In this document: positions 44,931-47,978 of the stretch, piece by piece
Position numbering within the stretch: the first letter of the stretch is position 1
Layout: each line of letters begins with the position of its first letter
Assembly: GCA_003838145.1 (NCBI GenBank)
Contig: QYZZ01000094.1
Span: forward strand, 1-47,978
From: Tindallia sp. MSAO_Bac2
Lineage (GTDB): Bacteria > Bacillota > Clostridia > Peptostreptococcales > Tindalliaceae
Direction of reading: 5' to 3'
DNA length: 47,978 nt
Notes under the pieces: model-generated
Told to the model about the DNA's origin: nothing
Database searches by the model: none
What the model saw: only the letters and a program-made list of their open reading frames with translations
Made by a program: the position numbers and the translations under genes

Positions 44931-46432
44931 GTGCCACAGAAGGTTTGGTAAGGTGTGTCCATTTTCGGTGGCAGCTGGGCATATTTTTCCTGATCCGACG
45001 TGTAGGCATATGGGTCTGCCAGAGCCTTTAGCAGCTCTTCCATGACGCGATAGTCCTGCTGTTTTACCGCCGCCCGCAAAGTTTCTTCCACCCGGTGGTT
45101 CCGTGGAATGATGGACGGATTGGATTTTTTCATCAACCCGGCGATTTCTTCTGCGGGTTTCTTTTGGTCTGCAATTCTCTTTTTCCAGCCTTGAAGCCAT
45201 TTTTCAAATTCCGGATTCTTTGTTTCTTCTCTCTCTTGTTTTTCCTGGAAGTTCTTAGCTGTTTCCATACTTCTCAGCGTTAATTCCCGGAAAGTGTTGG
45301 TAAAGTCCATCTCCTTCTTTTCCATTACGTGGAGCAAATCCTCAATCAGCTTCACGTCAGCAGCTGCTTCCTCCATGATTCCCAGTTTTTTCCGAAACCC
45401 GTCCAGCCAATAGCTGCGAAACAAAGAAGAATACTCAGCAAGTACCTCCTGTGCCTTTCCTATGGCCTTTTTTTCTTCCTGATGGATTAATGGCAACAGC
45501 GTTTCCGCAAATCTGGACAGATTCCACCCAGCGATACTTGGTTGGTTTCCATAGGCATAACGGCCGTAATAGTCGATGGCGCTGAACACAGTGGAGGGAT
45601 GATAAGTATCCATAAAAGCGCAGGGACCGTAGTCAATGGTTTCCCCGCTTATAGCCATGTTATCTGTATTCATAACGCCATGAACGAACCCGGATAGCTG
45701 CCACTTGGCGATTAATTCCGCCTGCTTTTTAACTGCCTCCCGCAACAGTGAAAGATATCGGTTTCCACCCGGATCTTCATCATGAAAGTGTCGGTCCCAG
45801 GCATAGTCTGCCAGTTTCTTTAAGCTTTCCAGGTCATCCCACTTCGCAGCATACTGGAAAGTACCTACCCTCAGATGACTGGAAGCCACCCGGGTCAGAA
45901 TCGCTCCAGTTAACCGTTTTTCCCGAAAAACCGGCTCTCCCGTCGTCACAACCGCCAGACTTCTTGAGGTGGGAATACCAAGACTGTGCATGGCTTCACT
46001 GATGATATATTCCCGAAGCATAGGCCCCAGGGCAGCCCGACCGTCTCCCTGTCTTGAATAAGGTGTTTGACCTGATCCTTTCAGCTGAATATCCATCCTT
46101 TTTCCCTCCGGCGTTAACTGCTCACCCAGAAGAACCGCCCGGCCGTCGCCCAGCATGGTAAAATGCCCGAATTGATGTCCGGCATAAGCCTGGGCAATGG
46201 CTTCTGCGCCTTCCGGAATCCGATTGCCAGCCAGCACTGCAATTCCTTCCTCGCTTTCCAAGGCTTCTGGTTTAATTCCAAGAACCTCTGCCAGTGGCTT
46301 ATTCAAAACAACCAGCTTCGGAGAAGAAACCGGTTGGGGATTCATTCTGGTATACAAGGTTTCCGGAAGTTTAGCATAGGTGTTTTCCAGCTTCCACCCC
46401 GTATTTTCGCCCTGATATAATGGTTTCGTCAT
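44927..46432 (-). CDS. selO: SelO-type protein adenylyltransferase (YdiU/UPF0061)
   Basis: A 501-residue pseudokinase that transfers AMP from ATP to Ser/Thr/Tyr of proteins, linked elsewhere to redox stress. Family blocks are [32 protein letters not shown] and the metal loop [23 protein letters not shown]. The C-terminus ends TFCGT; other lineages have Sec/Cys near this position. The stop is TAG, so no selenocysteine is involved. It converges on the HlyD-like gene. Confidence 0.95.
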   Translation of the reverse strand: MTKPLYQGENTGWKLENTYAKLPETLYTRMNPQPVSSPKLVVLNKPLAEVLGIKPEALESEEGIAVLAGNRIPEGAEAIAQAYAGHQFGHFTMLGDGRAVLLGEQLTPEGKRMDIQLKGSGQTPYSRQGDGRAALGPMLREYIISEAMHSLGIPTSRSLAVVTTGEPVFREKRLTGAILTRVASSHLRVGTFQYAAKWDDLESLKKLADYAWDRHFHDEDPGGNRYLSLLREAVKKQAELIAKWQLSGFVHGVMNTDNMAISGETIDYGPCAFMDTYHPSTVFSAIDYYGRYAYGNQPSIAGWNLSRFAETLLPLIHQEEKKAIGKAQEVLAEYSSLFRSYWLDGFRKKLGIMEEAAADVKLIEDLLHVMEKKEMDFTNTFRELTLRSMETAKNFQEKQEREETKNPEFEKWLQGWKKRIADQKKPAEEIAGLMKKSNPSIIPRNHRVEETLRAAVKQQDYRVMEELLKALADPYAYTSDQEKYAQLPPKMDTPYQTFCGT

Positions 46433-46479
46433 TCATTTCACCTTAACTTTCTCTTATTCGCTTTTTCCTTAATGAAGAA

Positions 46480-46505
46480 GGAGACGGAGTTTGTTATCCG
46501 TCTCC
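46480..46505 (-). terminator. Terminator of the pterin dehydratase gene
   Basis: GGAGACGGA (46480-46488) pairs with TCCGTCTCC (46497-46505), 10 bases past the stop. On the minus strand it is followed by TTCTTCATT. Confidence 0.7.
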
Positions 46506-46514
46506 AATGGTTGT

Positions 46515-46844
46515 CTACTGTAATTGATCAACTTTCGCGGCAAAAACGAAATCACTTTCGCTTAATCCGTCAATTTTATGCGTTAACAGCTTTATCTTAA
46601 CCTTACCCCACCCCAGATTAATATCCGGATGATGGCCTTCTTTTTCTGCCAGTTCACCAACTACGTTTGTAAAGTCCAGGGCTTCCTGAAAGTTTTTAAA
46701 CTTAAATTTTCTCTCCAGGTGATGCTCATCAATCAGCTCCCATTCATTGCTGATCTGATCCATATAGGATTTCAGTTCATCCCCTTCCAACGGCGGCGTT
46801 CCAATACTGCACGGAATGCATTTCTTATCTGCAAGTTCACTCAT
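46515..46844 (-). CDS. 4a-hydroxytetrahydrobiopterin dehydratase (PCD/DCoH family)
   Basis: About 109 residues. The active-site stretch GHHPDINLGWGKVKIKLLTH carries the family's catalytic histidines and the HPD motif. The enzyme recycles hydroxylated pterins, but anaerobes often carry it without an aromatic amino acid hydroxylase, and other pterin or molybdopterin roles are proposed. The start is the ATG seven bases after AAAGGAG; a longer reading from 46865 includes that site. It lies upstream of selO in the same direction, with its own terminator. Confidence 0.9.
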   Translation of the reverse strand: MSELADKKCIPCSIGTPPLEGDELKSYMDQISNEWELIDEHHLERKFKFKNFQEALDFTNVVGELAEKEGHHPDINLGWGKVKIKLLTHKIDGLSESDFVFAAKVDQLQ

Positions 46845-46913
46845 CAAAATGCTCCTTTCCATCATTACAATTTCTTTTTTTCCTCATAATTTTTGTATAC
46901 CCTTTATCCATGG

Positions 46914-47015
46914 TTAATAAGAGCCTGCTCCATGTTTTTCAACAGCCTCCATCAAGCGATAGGGCATGTCACCCGGTTCCGGGTATCTCCACGAGACACC
47001 ATCAAAGGTTAAAAA
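46914..47015 (-). pseudogene. In-frame continuation after a TGA stop of the lipoprotein gene
   Basis: Directly after the TGA at 47018-47016 the same frame stays open for 33 codons to a TAA at 46914, reading FLTFDGVSWRYPEPGDMPYR and ending KHGAGSY. The Trp-x3-PxPG-x-MPYR-x2-EAV pattern looks like the missing C-terminus of the domain in the lipoprotein. Either the stop is a recent nonsense change or this is the remnant of a longer gene. Confidence 0.5.
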
Positions 47016-47381
47016 TCAGGTTTCCTGCGGACTGCCGTCGGATTCAAAGGCATAAGCATCGGAAATTTTGTATCGCCCATTCTCCGGATTCAAGTGCCAA
47101 AGCTGCCTTTCATAAGCAACGGTACCAAGATTTTCCTTATATTCAATGCGAACAAAAACATCAATAATATTATTTCCTTCATCGTCACTCCAAATTTCGA
47201 TTGACTCCGGTTCGTAGAAGTAACTCCGCCAACCGTCAGTATCCACGTAAATATATTCGACCTGATTTTCCACTGCACTGGGTTCATTAGACGCCTCCTC
47301 AGCCGGTGCACAAGCCGTTATCATCAGTATAAACAGAAAGAGAAGGCTTAAGCCCATTGATATTTTGTTCCTGATCAGCAT
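47016..47381 (-). CDS. Small lipoprotein, Adhesin-E-like domain, probably truncated by TGA
   Basis: About 121 residues. A lipobox (LMITAC, Cys near 17) precedes a beta-rich domain: YIYVDTDGWRSYFYEPESI, then VFVRIEYKENLGTVAYERQ and GRYKISDAYAFESDG. This resembles surface-adhesin-E-type domains of clostridial lipoproteins. Those domains normally run on to a W...P...E.iy...v terminal motif, which here lies beyond the stop. The start is the ATG eight bases after GAGGCG. Family assignment is tentative. Confidence 0.6.
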   Translation of the reverse strand: MLIRNKISMGLSLLFLFILMITACAPAEEASNEPSAVENQVEYIYVDTDGWRSYFYEPESIEIWSDDEGNNIIDVFVRIEYKENLGTVAYERQLWHLNPENGRYKISDAYAFESDGSPQET

Positions 47382-47500
47382 GTTCATCGCCTCATTTATC
47401 AATTGATTATCATTATTGATACCCAGTAATCTTTATTTTATCCGAAAGCCAACCGCTTTTTATCATTTCTTTTTTGATCTGTAGCAGCAATTTCACTCTG

Positions 47501-47540
47501 CATTCCTAAATTTCAATCTGCATTCCTAAATTTCAATCTG
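47501..47540. repeat. Exact 20-bp tandem duplication
   Basis: CATTCCTAAATTTCAATCTG occurs twice without a gap (47501-47520 and 47521-47540), preceded by a partial copy ending TTTCACTCTG. It lies just upstream of the promoter of the next gene. Confidence 0.9.
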
Positions 47541-47565
47541 AAGTAATCATATATTATAAACTTTA

Positions 47566-47594
47566 TTGACTTTCAGCTGTGGAGTGACTATACT
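47566..47594 (+). promoter_or_regulatory. Sigma-A promoter of the right-edge membrane protein gene
   Basis: TTGACT (47566-47571) and TATACT (47589-47594) are separated by 17 bases, about 40 bases before the ATG at 47633. Confidence 0.7.
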
Positions 47595-47632
47595 TAATTC
47601 CGAATCGTAGAAATTGAATGGAGGATTTAAAC

Positions 47633-47978
47633 ATGCAAAGCATTCCCTTGTTTATCATACTGCTGACAGCTTTTATCTTCGGCAGTCTCAGTAACTTTAA
47701 AAAAAGAAGACAGTGTGCTTATCAGAGTATATTAACCAGAAGCCGTTTAACTGCCGTCGGGCTCTCCGCCCTGTTATTTATGGGCATCACCTATACTACC
47801 GGCCATTTCTGGACCAATTATCTGCTGGTGCTGGCCGCCAGTGTATATATCCTGTCCGGCTTAATGGCAGCCGGTATTCATAAGGATGGTATTCTTCAGT
47901 TTACAGGCGTAACGCTATTGGGAAAGGTCGAAAAGTGGGAAAACCTGGAGGATATCCGGATAGAAAAGAACAATCTTA
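47633..47978 (+). CDS. Membrane protein, N-terminal part, cut by the window edge
   Basis: An open frame of 115 codons without a stop begins at an ATG preceded by GGAGG. The product has three predicted membrane helices (about 3-16, 39-56 and 62-80). A soluble part follows, beginning HKDGILQFTGVTLLGKVEKW, which resembles a bacterial PH-like (DUF5673-type) domain. A good promoter lies upstream. The function is unknown. Confidence 0.75.
   Translation, partial: MQSIPLFIILLTAFIFGSLSNFKKRRQCAYQSILTRSRLTAVGLSALLFMGITYTTGHFWTNYLLVLAASVYILSGLMAAGIHKDGILQFTGVTLLGKVEKWENLEDIRIEKNNL

Noticed and set aside
44325..45200. Leftward open frame across the HlyD-like and SelO ends
   Set aside because: It overlaps two strong genes and its translation is low-complexity without recognisable motifs.
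47016..47018. Selenocysteine codon in the lipoprotein
   Set aside because: I see no convincing SECIS-like hairpin after the TGA, and the family is not known to contain selenocysteine.

Overview
The window looks like chromosome from an anaerobic, low-to-moderate-GC Firmicute of the class Clostridia. The pointers are strong AGGAGG-type ribosome binding sites, sigma-A promoters close to TTGACA-N17-TATAAT, pyruvate formate-lyase with its radical-SAM activase, a flavodoxin/ferredoxin (EFR1-type) protein, a spore-lytic-like GH18 protein and many lipoproteins. Many proteins are acidic, which would suit a salt- or alkali-adapted clostridium (Tindallia/Alkaliphilus-like), but that placement is a guess. 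I saw no rRNA, tRNA or CRISPR array.

Layout. 1-4.2 kb: the start of an IS200/IS605-type transposase leaving the left edge with its palindromic end, a LUD-domain protein, and a leftward operon (GH18 protein, HAD phosphatase, peptide deformylase-like protein). 4.2-11.2 kb: a chemoreceptor without an external sensor domain, a three-gene ABC-2 exporter and a large MalT/LuxR-type regulator. 11.2-20.1 kb, mostly leftward: a DUF2007-like protein, a secreted stalk-domain protein, two overlapping flavodoxin-fold genes, a LiaF-like protein, a universal stress protein, a decayed gene remnant, an EFR1 protein, a YefM-YoeB toxin-antitoxin pair with a textbook operator, and a TetR regulator with an FAD oxidoreductase. 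20.3-25.8 kb: an acetamidase/formamidase, a PPOX flavoprotein, and a pflB-pflA-Crp/Fnr operon with a perfect TGTGA-N6-TCACA site placed for class II activation.

25.8-32 kb is the most unusual part. Two paralogous His-rich lipoproteins sharing a DHWHG motif flank, or lie inside, two systems. One is a two-gene HipA/CtkA-like kinase plus helix-turn-helix partner module. The other is a cobalt-type ECF transporter (cbiQ-cbiO-lipoprotein-cbiM-NikL-like) under a cobalamin riboswitch. No CbiN is visible; the NikL-like protein and the lipoprotein occupy its place.

32.2-40.3 kb: an exported stand-alone Cache-domain protein, a small Gly/Arg-rich secreted protein, an AraC regulator with a degenerate receiver domain divergent from katG, and a translationally coupled pair (double-FHA membrane protein and secreted PKD-like protein). 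40.4-47.98 kb: a MacB-like efflux operon (ATPase, FtsX permease, HlyD adaptor), a convergent SelO pseudokinase, a pterin dehydratase, a lipoprotein interrupted by an in-frame TGA, and the start of a membrane protein leaving the right edge.

The main candidates for undescribed biology are the CbiN-less cobalt transporter with its lipoprotein family, the kinase/HTH module, and the FHA/secreted-PKD pair.
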